Origin: Streptomyces sp. CC0208
GTDB lineage: Bacteria; Actinomycetota; Actinomycetes; Streptomycetales; Streptomycetaceae
Assembly: GCF_003443735.1 (NCBI RefSeq)
Contig: NZ_CP031969.1
Span: 3,348,001 to 3,412,000, forward strand
Reading direction: 5' to 3'
Length of the DNA stretch: 64,000 nucleotides
Below are positions 53,496 to 62,322 of this stretch, one piece after another; within the stretch, counting starts at the first letter, position 1, and each line of letters starts with the position of its first letter. A program made the position numbers and the translations under genes. Below the pieces are notes generated by a model. It had not been told where the DNA came from and searched no databases. It worked only from the letters and a program-made list of their open reading frames with translations.

Positions 53496-54946
53496 CGTTC
53501 CGCCTGCCTCGTCGCCGACACGGCATCCACTCCCTGCGCGGCAAGCTGACGCTGGCCAATGTGGCGCTGCTCGCGATCGGCATCGTCGCGGCGACCGCCG
53601 TGAGCGTGATGGGCATGCGGTACTACCTGCTCGACCAGATCGACAGCCAGCTCATCAAGACCCGGGACTCCTTGGGCGGTTCGGAGCTCACGCTGCGGGA
53701 GATCGACTCGCTGAGCATGCTGAGCTTCGTCCGCGACCGGCTCATCCCCGCGCAGGAGGACAAGGAGCGCTCGGCGGGGACCGTCTTCGCGGCCGTCGAC
53801 AGCCAGGGTGAGCCGATCGGGATCCTAGGCTTCGATCCGAGTGAGTCCCAGCGGGACCTGGCGAAGGCGGTGGGCGACCCACGCGCGCTCACCGCCGACT
53901 CCGAGCCGCACGACGTCACCCTGGACGGCTCCACCTACCGCGCCACGGCGGCCCGGCTCGGCGACGGCACGTACGCGCTGCTCGCCGCGCCCACCGACGT
54001 CCTGCACCAGGGCGTCGCCAAGGCCGTCCGGCTCGACCTCGCGATCGGCAGCCTGCTGCTCGCGCTGCTGGCCTGTCTGACGATGTTCAGCGTCCGGCGC
54101 CGGATGCGGCCGCTGGAGGACATGGTGGAGACCTCGTCGGCGATCGCCGAGGGCGATCTGACCCGGCGCATCCCCTCCAGCTGCGAGGCCACCCTGGAGG
54201 TCGAGCAGCTGCGGGTCGCCCTCAACTCCATGCTCCACCAGGTCGAGTCGGCGTACCGCACGCGCGAGCGCAGCGCGGCCCAGCTGCGCAGCTTCGTCGC
54301 CGACGCCTCGCACGAGCTGCGCACCCCGCTGTCCGCGATACGCGGCTACCTCCAGCTGTACGACAAGGGCATGCTCTCCGACCCGGACGAGCGAAAGCGG
54401 GCCTGGACCCGGGTCCTCGCGGAGACGGACCGCATGGGGCGGCTCGTGGACGAGCTGCTCACCCTCGCCCGCCTCGACCAGCAGCCCGAACTGCGGTTCA
54501 GGAACGTCGACCTGAGCCGGCTGGTGCGGGAGGCGGCCGACGACCTGCGGGTGCAGCAGCCCGACCGGCCCGTCGAGGTCGCCGCCGAGGGCTCCCTGCT
54601 GGTGCGGGCCGACGAGTCCGGGCTCAGACAGGTCCTGGGCAACCTGATGGGCAACGTACGCACGCACACGCCCGCCGAGGTGCCGGTGCGGCTGGGGGTG
54701 GAGCGGGCGGACGGGGTCGTACGGCTGTGTGTCGCGGACGAGGGTCCGGGGCTGGCCGCGGACGACGCGGCCCGCGTCTTCGACCGGTTCTTCCGGGTCG
54801 GCGGCGGGGCGGGCAGCGGCCTTGGCCTGGCGATCGTGCAGGGTGTGGTCCGGGCCCACGGCGGCGAGGTGGAGGTGGCCACGGCCCCGGGCAAGGGGCT
54901 GGCCGTGACGGTCACCCTGCCGGTACGCGCGTGTGCGGGGCAGTGA
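53492..54946 (+). CDS. Sensor histidine kinase
   Basis: 484 aa. Transmembrane helices near residues 20-42 and 180-200 flank an extracytoplasmic sensor domain of about 135 residues. A HAMP domain (about 200-255) leads to the H-box with H274 (ASHELRTPLSAIRGYL), N-box (LRQVLGNLMGNVRTHTP), and G-boxes DEGPGL and GSGLGLAIV. Partner of the upstream response regulator. Confidence 0.95.
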   Translation: MTFRLPRRRHGIHSLRGKLTLANVALLAIGIVAATAVSVMGMRYYLLDQIDSQLIKTRDSLGGSELTLREIDSLSMLSFVRDRLIPAQEDKERSAGTVFAAVDSQGEPIGILGFDPSESQRDLAKAVGDPRALTADSEPHDVTLDGSTYRATAARLGDGTYALLAAPTDVLHQGVAKAVRLDLAIGSLLLALLACLTMFSVRRRMRPLEDMVETSSAIAEGDLTRRIPSSCEATLEVEQLRVALNSMLHQVESAYRTRERSAAQLRSFVADASHELRTPLSAIRGYLQLYDKGMLSDPDERKRAWTRVLAETDRMGRLVDELLTLARLDQQPELRFRNVDLSRLVREAADDLRVQQPDRPVEVAAEGSLLVRADESGLRQVLGNLMGNVRTHTPAEVPVRLGVERADGVVRLCVADEGPGLAADDAARVFDRFFRVGGGAGSGLGLAIVQGVVRAHGGEVEVATAPGKGLAVTVTLPVRACAGQ

Positions 54947-55004
54947 CTTCAGGCGTACGTCCGCCCAGTCGGCCGGATGGTCCCGGACCCGGTGCCGGGC
55001 GAGG

Positions 55005-56561
55005 TCAGATCCAGTTGAGGCGCCAGAGCCGGAAGACACCCGTGCCGTCCGAGAGGTACTGTCCGCCGCCGACGTCCTCACTGGTCACGACGTAGTCCTT
55101 GGCCTGCCAGAGGGGGATGACCGGGACATCGTGGGCGACCGACGCCTGGACGTCGCGGAAGTCCTGCTCGGCCTCGCCGCGGTCGGCGAAGCGCTGGCTG
55201 TCCTGAATCAGGTGGTCGACCTGGTTGCTGCTGTAGCCGGTGTTCATGGTGCCGTCGGTACCGACCAGCGGGGAGCCGTAGGTGTCCGGGTCGGGGTAGT
55301 CGGCCACCCAGCCGACGGCGTAGGCGTCCAGCTTTCCGGTGGCCCAGCGCTTTTGGAAGTCGGTCCACTCGTAGCCCTTGAGCGTCACCTTGAAGAGGCC
55401 GCTCGCCTCCAGCTGCTTCTTGAGCTCCTTGGCCTCCGCGGCGGCGGAACCGCTGGTCAGGCCGTAGCCGTAGGTGAAGCTGACCGGGGTGGTCACACCG
55501 GCCTCGGTGAGCAGGGCGCGCGCCTTCTTGACGCTCGGCTCCGGGTAGGTGTCGAAGAAGGACGTGGTGTGGCCGGTGATGCCGGCCGGGATCAGCGAGT
55601 AGAGCGGGTCGACGGTCCCCTCGTACACCGAGGCGGCCAGCTGCTCGCGGTTGATCAGCCAGGCCATGGCCTGACGCACCTTGACGTCGTGCAGCGGCTT
55701 GCCCGTGCGGGTGTTGAGGTAGAGGTTGCGGACCTCGGAGCTGTCGGCCTCCGAGACGCGCTGGCCGGGGTCGCTCGGGTTGAGTCCGGCGAGGACGTTC
55801 GGCGGCAGCTGGCGGTAGGCGACGTCGAGCCGCTTGGCCTTCCAGGCGGCGCTCAGCTTGTTCGAGTCGCCGTAGTAGTCGAGTTCGACCGGGCGGCCGG
55901 TGCTCTTGATCTCGCCCTTGTAGCTGCCGTTGGGCGTGAGGACCGCTTTCTTGCCCTTCGTGTACGACGTCAGCTCGTACGGCCCGCTGCCGTCCACGCC
56001 GCTGTCGGTGCGCAGGGAGCCCGCGGGGTACTTGGTGCTGTCGACTATGGCGCCGGCGCCGGTGGCCACCTTGAACGGGAAGGTGGCGTCGGGCGAGGAC
56101 AGCCGGAAGGTGACCGTACGGCCGCTGGCGCCGACCGACTCCAAGGTGTCCAGCAGGGTGGCAGGACCGACGTCCGAGTTGATCTTCTTGACCCGGTCGA
56201 AGGAGTACTTGACGTCCTTCGCGGTCATCTCGCGGCCGCTCGGGAACTCCAGACCCTCACGCAGCACACAGCGGTACGTCCGCAGGTCGCTGCCCACGAA
56301 GTCACAGCTCTCGGCCGCGTCGGGGACGGGTGTGACACTGCCCGGCTCGAAGGCCAGCAGCGACTGGAAAACGTTGTTGAACAGCGCCCACGAACCGGCG
56401 TCGTAGGCGCCGGCCGGGTCGAGTGAGGTGACTTCGTCGGTCGTCCCCACCTTGATCGTCCTGCCCACGCTCCCCCCGGACGGGAGCAACTGCCAGCCGC
56501 CTACTCCCACAACACCCAGAACGAGCAGCGTCGCGAGAACCCGCGTGCGAACCGACCGCAT
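55005..56561 (-). CDS. Peptide/nickel-type ABC transporter substrate-binding protein (SBP_bac_5)
   Basis: 518 aa. An N-terminal hydrophobic signal/anchor (about 8-26, no clear lipobox Cys) is followed by the SBP_bac_5 fold: VTSLDPAGAYDAGSW, LEFPSGREMTAKDVKYSFDRV, DGSGPYELTSY, VRQAMAWLINREQL, WVADYPDPDTYGSPL. Binds peptides or similar solutes. No permease or ATPase genes adjoin it, so it is an orphan binding protein. ATG 56561 with GGGGAGGG upstream. Confidence 0.88.
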   Translation of the reverse strand: MRSVRTRVLATLLVLGVVGVGGWQLLPSGGSVGRTIKVGTTDEVTSLDPAGAYDAGSWALFNNVFQSLLAFEPGSVTPVPDAAESCDFVGSDLRTYRCVLREGLEFPSGREMTAKDVKYSFDRVKKINSDVGPATLLDTLESVGASGRTVTFRLSSPDATFPFKVATGAGAIVDSTKYPAGSLRTDSGVDGSGPYELTSYTKGKKAVLTPNGSYKGEIKSTGRPVELDYYGDSNKLSAAWKAKRLDVAYRQLPPNVLAGLNPSDPGQRVSEADSSEVRNLYLNTRTGKPLHDVKVRQAMAWLINREQLAASVYEGTVDPLYSLIPAGITGHTTSFFDTYPEPSVKKARALLTEAGVTTPVSFTYGYGLTSGSAAAEAKELKKQLEASGLFKVTLKGYEWTDFQKRWATGKLDAYAVGWVADYPDPDTYGSPLVGTDGTMNTGYSSNQVDHLIQDSQRFADRGEAEQDFRDVQASVAHDVPVIPLWQAKDYVVTSEDVGGGQYLSDGTGVFRLWRLNWI

Positions 56562-56757
56562 CGGTTTGCCCTCCCCGGACCCCTGTGGGTCCCCATGCAC
56601 GTGCCACCCCCTAGTGGCGCGAATCACCTAAGCACAGGTGTTTCACCTGGGGGAAGAGGGATTTGTCGAGTTGGGCAAGACGTTACCGCGAGCAGTTTCG
56701 GCCATGTTTCACGGTGCTCTCACAGCCTCTCCCCACGAAGATCGTCCCGGACGCCGT

Positions 56758-58092
56758 TCAGGCCTGCTTCGACGCGAGTTCGATCACCGTGATGTCCGAG
56801 GGGGCACCCACGCGCGTGGGCGGGCCCCAGGCGCCAGCGCCTCGGCTGACGTAGAGCTGTGTGTCGCCGTAGCGCTCCAGGCCGGCCACCGTGGGGTTCG
56901 CCGCCTTCGCGAGGAGGTTGCCGGGCCAGAGCTGGCCGCCGTGGGTGTGGCCGGAGAGCTGGAGGTCGACGCCGTGGTCGACCGCGTCATGGATCTGGAC
57001 CGGCTGGTGGGCGAGGAGCACGCACGCGCGTGCCGTGTCCCGGTCGCCGAGGGCCTTGGCGAAGTCGGGGCCCTGGCCCTCGCTCTCGCCGGCGATGTCG
57101 TTGACGCCGGCGAGGTCGAACCAGGCCAGTTCCGTGCGGTCGTTCTCCAGCGGGCGCAGGCCGAGCCGTCGTACCTCCTCGACCCACTGCTCGGCGCCGG
57201 AGAAGTACTCGTGGTTGCCCGTGACGAAGAACGAGCCGTGCCGTGCCTCGAGACGGGCGAGAGGGGCGGCCGCCGGGCCGAGGTCCTTCACGCTGCCGTC
57301 GACCAGGTCACCGACGACGGCGATCAGGTCGGGCCGGGTGGAGTTGATGGTGTCGACGACCTTCTGGGCGAAACCGCGGCCGAGCACCGGGCTCAGGTGG
57401 ATGTCGCTGACCACCGCGATCCGGTAGCCGTGCGCCGCGCGCGGGAGCTTCGCCAGCGGCACGGTGACCCGCTTGACCCCGGGGCCGCGCAGGACACCGT
57501 AGGTGCCGTATCCGACGGTCCCCACGGCGGCCGCGGCGGCGGCTCCGGCGACCACCCGGGAGACGAAGAGGCGACGGGAGGGGGCGGGGGCGGTGACGAG
57601 GGCGGGCGGGCCGGGCTCCTCGGCTCCTGGTTCCTCGGCTCCTGACTCCTCGGCTCCTGGCTCCTCGGCTCTTGGCTTCTCGGGCGGACTCACGGCGTGG
57701 TGCGGCTTCTCGGCCGGCGCCCCCGCCGGCACCCGCTCGCGATGCGGTACGGCGGCCACGGCCCGCTTGCCGCGCCGGTCCCGGTGTTCGAGGAAGCGGC
57801 GCAGCAGGGGCCGTACGAGCTCTCCCGCCACGACCGCGAGCAGCAGGTAGATCGACAGCGCGAGCCACAGGAAGCCGGGCCACGCGAGCACGCGCTGCAG
57901 CCAGAAGGGTGCGCCGGTGCGCTCCGCGACCAGGGCGGCGATCGCCAGTGCCCAGCCGCCCCCGATGAGCGCCGCGCCGGAGCGGCGGACCCGTCCTGGG
58001 CCGCCCGTGGTGTCACGGAACAGGCGGCGCCACAGGTACCAGTTCGCCGTCACCAGGACGGTCAGGGCGAGCAGTGCGAAGACGATGACCAC
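56758..58092 (-). CDS. Membrane metallophosphoesterase
   Basis: 444 aa. Three or four N-terminal transmembrane helices (about 1-115) lead to a charged Glu/Pro-rich linker with E-E-P-G-A-E-E repeats, another helix, and a calcineurin-type phosphoesterase domain (about 225-440). Metal ligands are visible: AVVSDIHLSP, AVVGDLVDG, FVTGNHEYFSG, LLAHQP and LSGHTHGGQ. Probably acts at the outer face on lipid or wall phosphates. Confidence 0.9.
   Translation of the reverse strand: MVIVFALLALTVLVTANWYLWRRLFRDTTGGPGRVRRSGAALIGGGWALAIAALVAERTGAPFWLQRVLAWPGFLWLALSIYLLLAVVAGELVRPLLRRFLEHRDRRGKRAVAAVPHRERVPAGAPAEKPHHAVSPPEKPRAEEPGAEESGAEEPGAEEPGPPALVTAPAPSRRLFVSRVVAGAAAAAAVGTVGYGTYGVLRGPGVKRVTVPLAKLPRAAHGYRIAVVSDIHLSPVLGRGFAQKVVDTINSTRPDLIAVVGDLVDGSVKDLGPAAAPLARLEARHGSFFVTGNHEYFSGAEQWVEEVRRLGLRPLENDRTELAWFDLAGVNDIAGESEGQGPDFAKALGDRDTARACVLLAHQPVQIHDAVDHGVDLQLSGHTHGGQLWPGNLLAKAANPTVAGLERYGDTQLYVSRGAGAWGPPTRVGAPSDITVIELASKQA
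57608..57690. repeat. In-frame repeats in the phosphoesterase linker
   Basis: Tandem units of 15 bp like CTCCTCGGCTCCTGG encode repeated Pro-Gly-Ala-Glu-Glu in the linker. Confidence 0.75.
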
Positions 58093-58098
58093 GCTCTG

Positions 58099-58359
58099 CT
58101 AACTCTCCGGGGTCGGCTGTGAGTTCCGGCGCAGTGCGCGCACTCCACGCAACCCGATGAGCCCGACGACCGTCCCCAGTACGAAGGAGACGACGGCCAG
58201 CAGCAGGTGCACCCAGAAGTACCCCGTCGGGTCGCCCGCGTCGTCGAACGCGAGCCCGCTGGCGTCCTTGACGAGGTTCTTGACGAAAGTGATCCAGATG
58301 ATCCAGCTCCACACCCCGAAGGCGAGCAGGAACCAGGAGACGGGGCGGCTGAGCTTCAT
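58099..58359 (-). CDS. SCO4848-like small membrane protein
   Basis: 86 aa with two transmembrane helices (SWFLLAFGVWSWIIWITFV and HLLLAVVSFVLGTVVGLIGL). It resembles the conserved actinobacterial SCO4848 family (recalled, unverified) and sits 6 bp upstream of the phosphoesterase gene in one operon. Function unknown. Confidence 0.8.
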   Translation of the reverse strand: MKLSRPVSWFLLAFGVWSWIIWITFVKNLVKDASGLAFDDAGDPTGYFWVHLLLAVVSFVLGTVVGLIGLRGVRALRRNSQPTPES

Positions 58360-58450
58360 GGGTCCAGTATCGCGGGCCTCTGTCCGGTTCCACCGCCGGG
58401 GTGGAGCGGGCCGCGGGACTTCGCCCTGCGCGCCATGTACGTTCCTGAGC

Positions 58451-59749
58451 GTGTCCGCACCCCACAAGAAGACCGCCGGGCGATCCCTGCTGGTCACCTC
58501 CGCCGCCGCCCTGTCGTCCCTCGCGCTGACCGCGCCCGTCGCCCTCGCGGCCCCCGGCCCGTCACCGAGCGCCAGTCCCTCGGCCACTCCGCCGGCCCGC
58601 ATGTCGACCGTGGGCGGCTCACGGCTCGGCCGGGCGGGCACCCAGGTCAATCTGGCGAGCGGGGTCCCGGTGCTGCCGAAGGACATCACCGCGCGGTCGT
58701 GGATCGTCACCGACGCCGAGTCCGGCGACGTGCTCGCCGCGCACAACGCGCACTGGCGGCTGCCCCCCGCGAGCACCATGAAGATGCTCTTCGCGGACAC
58801 CTTGCTGCCGAAGTTCGCCAAGGCCGAGACACACAAGGTCGTCCCCTCCGATCTCGCGGGCATGGGCGCCGGCTCCAGCCTGGTCGGGATAAAGGAGGGC
58901 GAGACGTACACGGTCCACGACCTGTGGCTCGGTGTCTTCCTTCGCTCCGGCAACGACGCGGTGCACGTCCTGTCCGCGATGAACAAGGGCGTCGCCAAGA
59001 CCGTCACGGAGATGAACGAGCACGCCGAGGAGCTCCAGGCCCTCGACACGCACGTGGTCAGCCCCGACGGCTACGACGCCCCCGGCCAGGTCTCCTCCGC
59101 CTACGACCTGACGCTGTTCGCCCGCTCCGGGCTGCAGAAGAAGGACTTCCGCGAGTACTGCTCGACGGTCACCGCGAAGTTCCCTGGCGAGACGGAGAAG
59201 GACAAGAAGGGCAAGGCCGTCCGCAAGCCCTTCGAGATCCAGAACACCAACCGGCTGCTGAGCGGCGACTACGACATCTCGCAGTACCAGGGCATCGCAG
59301 GTGTGAAGAACGGCAACACCACCAACGCCGGCGCCACCTTCACCGGTGTCGCCGAGCGCAATGGCAGGGTGCTGCTCGTCACGGTCATGAACCCGTCGAA
59401 GGAAGAGCACAACGAGGTCTACAAGGAGACCGCGAAGCTCTTCGACTGGGGCTTCAAGGCGGCCGGCAAGGTGCAACCGGTGGGTGAGCTGGTGCCTCCG
59501 AAGGGCGCCGCGCAGTCGGGGACCTCCGGTCAGGCGGGCGGCGGTTCCGGCGGCTCCGGTCAGTCCGCGGGTCCGGGGGCCTCGGCGAAGCCCGTCGCGT
59601 CCGCCACGGCCGACGGCGGCTCCCGCGGCATGGGGACCGCCTTCGCGATCGCCGGCGGCCTGCTCGTGCTGCTCGCAGGCGCCGCGTTCCTCGTCAACCG
59701 CCGCTGGCCGTTGCCGGATCTGGTACGGCGTCGCTCGTCCCGTCCGTGA
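58451..59749 (+). CDS. D-alanyl-D-alanine carboxypeptidase (PBP5-like), membrane anchored
   Basis: 432 aa. Signal peptide to about residue 34, a Pro/Ser linker, then the S11 penicillin-binding fold: S108-x-x-K111 (PASTMKM), S166-G-N168, and K286-N-G in place of the usual K-T-G. A Gly/Ser linker and a C-terminal transmembrane helix with Arg-rich tail anchor it outside the cell. It trims the terminal D-Ala of peptidoglycan stem peptides. Its 3' end overlaps the convergent yihY-like gene by 56 bp. Confidence 0.9.
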   Translation: MSAPHKKTAGRSLLVTSAAALSSLALTAPVALAAPGPSPSASPSATPPARMSTVGGSRLGRAGTQVNLASGVPVLPKDITARSWIVTDAESGDVLAAHNAHWRLPPASTMKMLFADTLLPKFAKAETHKVVPSDLAGMGAGSSLVGIKEGETYTVHDLWLGVFLRSGNDAVHVLSAMNKGVAKTVTEMNEHAEELQALDTHVVSPDGYDAPGQVSSAYDLTLFARSGLQKKDFREYCSTVTAKFPGETEKDKKGKAVRKPFEIQNTNRLLSGDYDISQYQGIAGVKNGNTTNAGATFTGVAERNGRVLLVTVMNPSKEEHNEVYKETAKLFDWGFKAAGKVQPVGELVPPKGAAQSGTSGQAGGGSGGSGQSAGPGASAKPVASATADGGSRGMGTAFAIAGGLLVLLAGAAFLVNRRWPLPDLVRRRSSRP

Positions 59750-60605
59750 GCTCCTGCTCCTTGCTCCCCGTCGCCGTCCACGCGGCGCAGAACAGCACCA
59801 GTTTCGCCGTGAAGTTGATCCACAGCAGCAGGGCGACGGGGACGCCGAACGCGCCGTACATGCTCTTCGTCGCCACGCCCTGCATATAGCCGCTCAGCAG
59901 CAGTTTCAGCAGCTCGAAGCCGACCGCGCCGGTCAGCGCGGCGACGAACAGCCGGCGGCGCCTCGGCTCGACGCCGGGCAGCAGGGTCAGGACGTACAGC
60001 AGGAGCAGGAAGTCGGCGAGTACGGCGATGCCGAACGCGGCGATCCGCAGCAGGACCCGGCCCGCGCTGCCCTCCTGGAGGCCGAGTTCCCCGCCGATCC
60101 GGTCGACCAGCGCGGAGGCGACGGTGGAGATGGCGAGCGTGACCAGGACGGCGCCGCCGAGCCCGAGCAGGATGCCCAGGTCCTTGCCCTTGCGCAGGAC
60201 CGCGTTCTCGTCGTCGTCGGGCAGCTCCCACACCGCGCGCAGGCACTCGCGCATCGAGCCGGCCCAGTTGATGCCGGTGAACAGCAGGGCGGCCGCGGCG
60301 ATGAGGCCGACGGTGCCGGCGTTCTGCACCAGGTCGTCGATGTTCAGCTGGTCGGAGATGCCGGGCACCTGGTCGGCGATCTTGTTCTGGAGGTCGTTCT
60401 GCTGCTTCGTGCTGAGGGTGGCGGCGGCGATCGCGGCGGCCACGGTGAGCAGCGGGAACAGCGCGACGAAGCTGGTGAACGTCATCGCGGCGGCCAGCCG
60501 GGTCCACTTCACCCGGTCCAGCCGTTCGTACGACCGCCACGCGTGCGTGGCCGTCAGGCGCACCCACAGGGGCCCGACGACGGGGAGTCTCTTCAGCCAG
60601 TCCAT
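59694..60605 (-). CDS. YihY/virulence factor BrkB family membrane protein
   Basis: 303 aa with six transmembrane helices. Family segments: AAAMTFTSFVALFPLLTVAAAI, GLIAAAALLFTGINWAGSMRECLRAVW, and YGAFGVPVALLLWINFTAKLVLFCAAWTA. Despite the old RNase BN name, the family is now seen as membrane proteins of unclear transport role. Basic N-terminus before helix 1. Confidence 0.9.
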   Translation of the reverse strand: MDWLKRLPVVGPLWVRLTATHAWRSYERLDRVKWTRLAAAMTFTSFVALFPLLTVAAAIAAATLSTKQQNDLQNKIADQVPGISDQLNIDDLVQNAGTVGLIAAAALLFTGINWAGSMRECLRAVWELPDDDENAVLRKGKDLGILLGLGGAVLVTLAISTVASALVDRIGGELGLQEGSAGRVLLRIAAFGIAVLADFLLLLYVLTLLPGVEPRRRRLFVAALTGAVGFELLKLLLSGYMQGVATKSMYGAFGVPVALLLWINFTAKLVLFCAAWTATGSKEQELTDGTSDAVPDPATASGG

Positions 60606-60836
60606 GATCGGATCTTGCCCTCCGGGTGGAAGACCGATGTGTGAGTACCCCGAAAACGCGGGAGTGTGGCGCGTGCCGCGCGGTTGAGGGGGCGGTCGGC
60701 TACCACGGGCTGGGTAAGGGGTGTCGGCCCGCCGTACGCGGCAGGGGCCGTTCCCACGGCCGGAACTCCGGCAATATAGAGCGACATCCCACTAATCACC
60801 CATCTCGGGGAAGGTTGTGAGGTTTACGAGCGAATT

Positions 60837-60850
60837 GCCGCTATAGCGGC
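60837..60850. promoter_or_regulatory. 14-bp perfect palindrome upstream of the DprE1-like gene
   Basis: GCCGCTATAGCGGC ends 15 bp before the ATG and contains a TATAGC -10-like hexamer. It may be an operator or part of the leader; no ribosome binding site is strong here. Confidence 0.45.
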
Positions 60851-60865
60851 GATACGGTCACCGGC

Positions 60866-62239
60866 ATGTCTGCCGACACCGTTCCCGTCACGGGATGGGG
60901 CCGCACCGCCCCCACCGCGGCCCGTCCGATCCGCCTGCGGAGCTACGAGGAGGCCGTGGCCGCCGTCCGGGGTTGTGGGGCCCGTGGCGGCATCCCCAGG
61001 GGCCTGGGGCGGGCCTACGGGGACGCGGCCCAGAACGCAGGCGGCGTGGTGTTCGACATGACCGCCCTGAACCGCGTCCACGCCATCGACGCCGAGGGCG
61101 GCACCGTGCTGTGCGACGCGGGCGTCTCCCTGCACCGGCTCATGCAGGTGCTGCTGCCCCTCGGCTGGTTCGTGCCGGTGACCCCCGGCACCCGCTACGT
61201 CACGGTCGGCGGCGCGATCGGCACGGACGTCCACGGCAGGAACCACCATGTGTCCGGCTCCTTCTCCCGCCATGTGCTGTCGTTCGAACTCCTCACCGCG
61301 GACGGCGAGATCCGCACCGTGCGCCGCGGCACCTCCCTGTTCGACGCGACCACCGGCGGCATGGGCCTGACCGGGATGATCCTCACCGCGACGGTCCAGT
61401 TCCAGCCGGTCGAGACCTCACTGATGTCGGTCGACACGGAACGCGCGCGGGACCTCGACGATCTGATGGTCCGTCTCACGACCGGCGATCGCGGTTACCG
61501 CTATTCGGTCGCCTGGATCGACCTGCTGGCCCGCGGGAGCGCGACCGGGCGGGCGGTGCTGACCCGGGGCGACCACGCGCCGCTGGAGGCGCTGCGGACG
61601 CCGGGACTGCTCGCCGGGGGCACGCGTGCGCGTAGAGACCCGCTGGCCTTCCGGCCCCCGCGCTTCCCGGCCCCGCCGGCGTTCCTCCCCGAGGGACTCG
61701 TCAACCGCACGACCGTGGGGCTGTTCAACGAGCTCCGGTACCGGAAGGCGCCCCGCGCGCGTACCGGCCGGCTGCAGCGGATCTCCGCCTTCTTCCACCC
61801 CCTGGACGGCGTGCCGCACTGGAACCGGATCTACGGCCGCGCCGGCCTCTTGCAGTACCAGTTCGTGGTCGGACACGGCCAGGAGGAGGCCTTGCGCCGG
61901 ATCGTGCGGCGGGTCTCCGGACAGCGGTGCCCGTCTTTCCTCGCCGTCCTCAAGAGGTTCGGGGACGCCGACCCCGGATGGCTCTCCTTCCCGGTGCCCG
62001 GCTGGAGCCTGGCCCTGGACCTCCCGGCAGGTCTGCCGGGCCTCGCCCCTCTCCTCGACGAGCTGGACGAGGAGGTCGCCGCGGCCGGCGGGCGGGTCTA
62101 CCTCGCCAAGGACTCCCGTCTGCGGCCGGACCTGCTCGCCGCGATGTACCCGCGCCTCGACGACTTCCGCGCGCTGCGCGCGGAGCTGGATCCGCGCGGG
62201 GTGTTCACCTCCGACCTGTCCCGCCGCCTCACGCTCTGA
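60866..62239 (+). CDS. dprE1: DprE1-like FAD-dependent decaprenylphosphoryl-ribose oxidase
   Basis: 457 aa of the vanillyl-alcohol-oxidase fold. The FAD domain shows GRAYGDAAQNAGG and TVGGAIGTDVHGRNHHVSGSF; the C-terminal part (SFPVPGWSLALDLP, YLAKDSRLRPD, DPRGVFTSDLSRRL) follows mycobacterial DprE1 closely. At the position of the Cys that benzothiazinones attack there is Ala (GWSLALD). With the next gene it would epimerise polyprenyl-phospho-ribose to the arabinose form. Symbol given by family likeness. Confidence 0.85.
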   Translation: MSADTVPVTGWGRTAPTAARPIRLRSYEEAVAAVRGCGARGGIPRGLGRAYGDAAQNAGGVVFDMTALNRVHAIDAEGGTVLCDAGVSLHRLMQVLLPLGWFVPVTPGTRYVTVGGAIGTDVHGRNHHVSGSFSRHVLSFELLTADGEIRTVRRGTSLFDATTGGMGLTGMILTATVQFQPVETSLMSVDTERARDLDDLMVRLTTGDRGYRYSVAWIDLLARGSATGRAVLTRGDHAPLEALRTPGLLAGGTRARRDPLAFRPPRFPAPPAFLPEGLVNRTTVGLFNELRYRKAPRARTGRLQRISAFFHPLDGVPHWNRIYGRAGLLQYQFVVGHGQEEALRRIVRRVSGQRCPSFLAVLKRFGDADPGWLSFPVPGWSLALDLPAGLPGLAPLLDELDEEVAAAGGRVYLAKDSRLRPDLLAAMYPRLDDFRALRAELDPRGVFTSDLSRRLTL

Positions 62240-62298
62240 GTCCGCTGAGCCCGCTGACCCCGCTGAGCCCGCTGACCCCGCTGAGTCCCCTGAACATC
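62236..62298. repeat. 9-bp tandem repeat with a TGA in every unit
   Basis: Seven units of CTGAGCCCG type (62236 to 62298, drifting to CTGAACATC). Because the unit is 9 bp, each supplies an in-frame TGA after the gene's own stop at 62237-62239. Confidence 0.9.
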
Positions 62299-62322
62299 CC
62301 AGGCCCTCCCAAGGAGCTGCTC

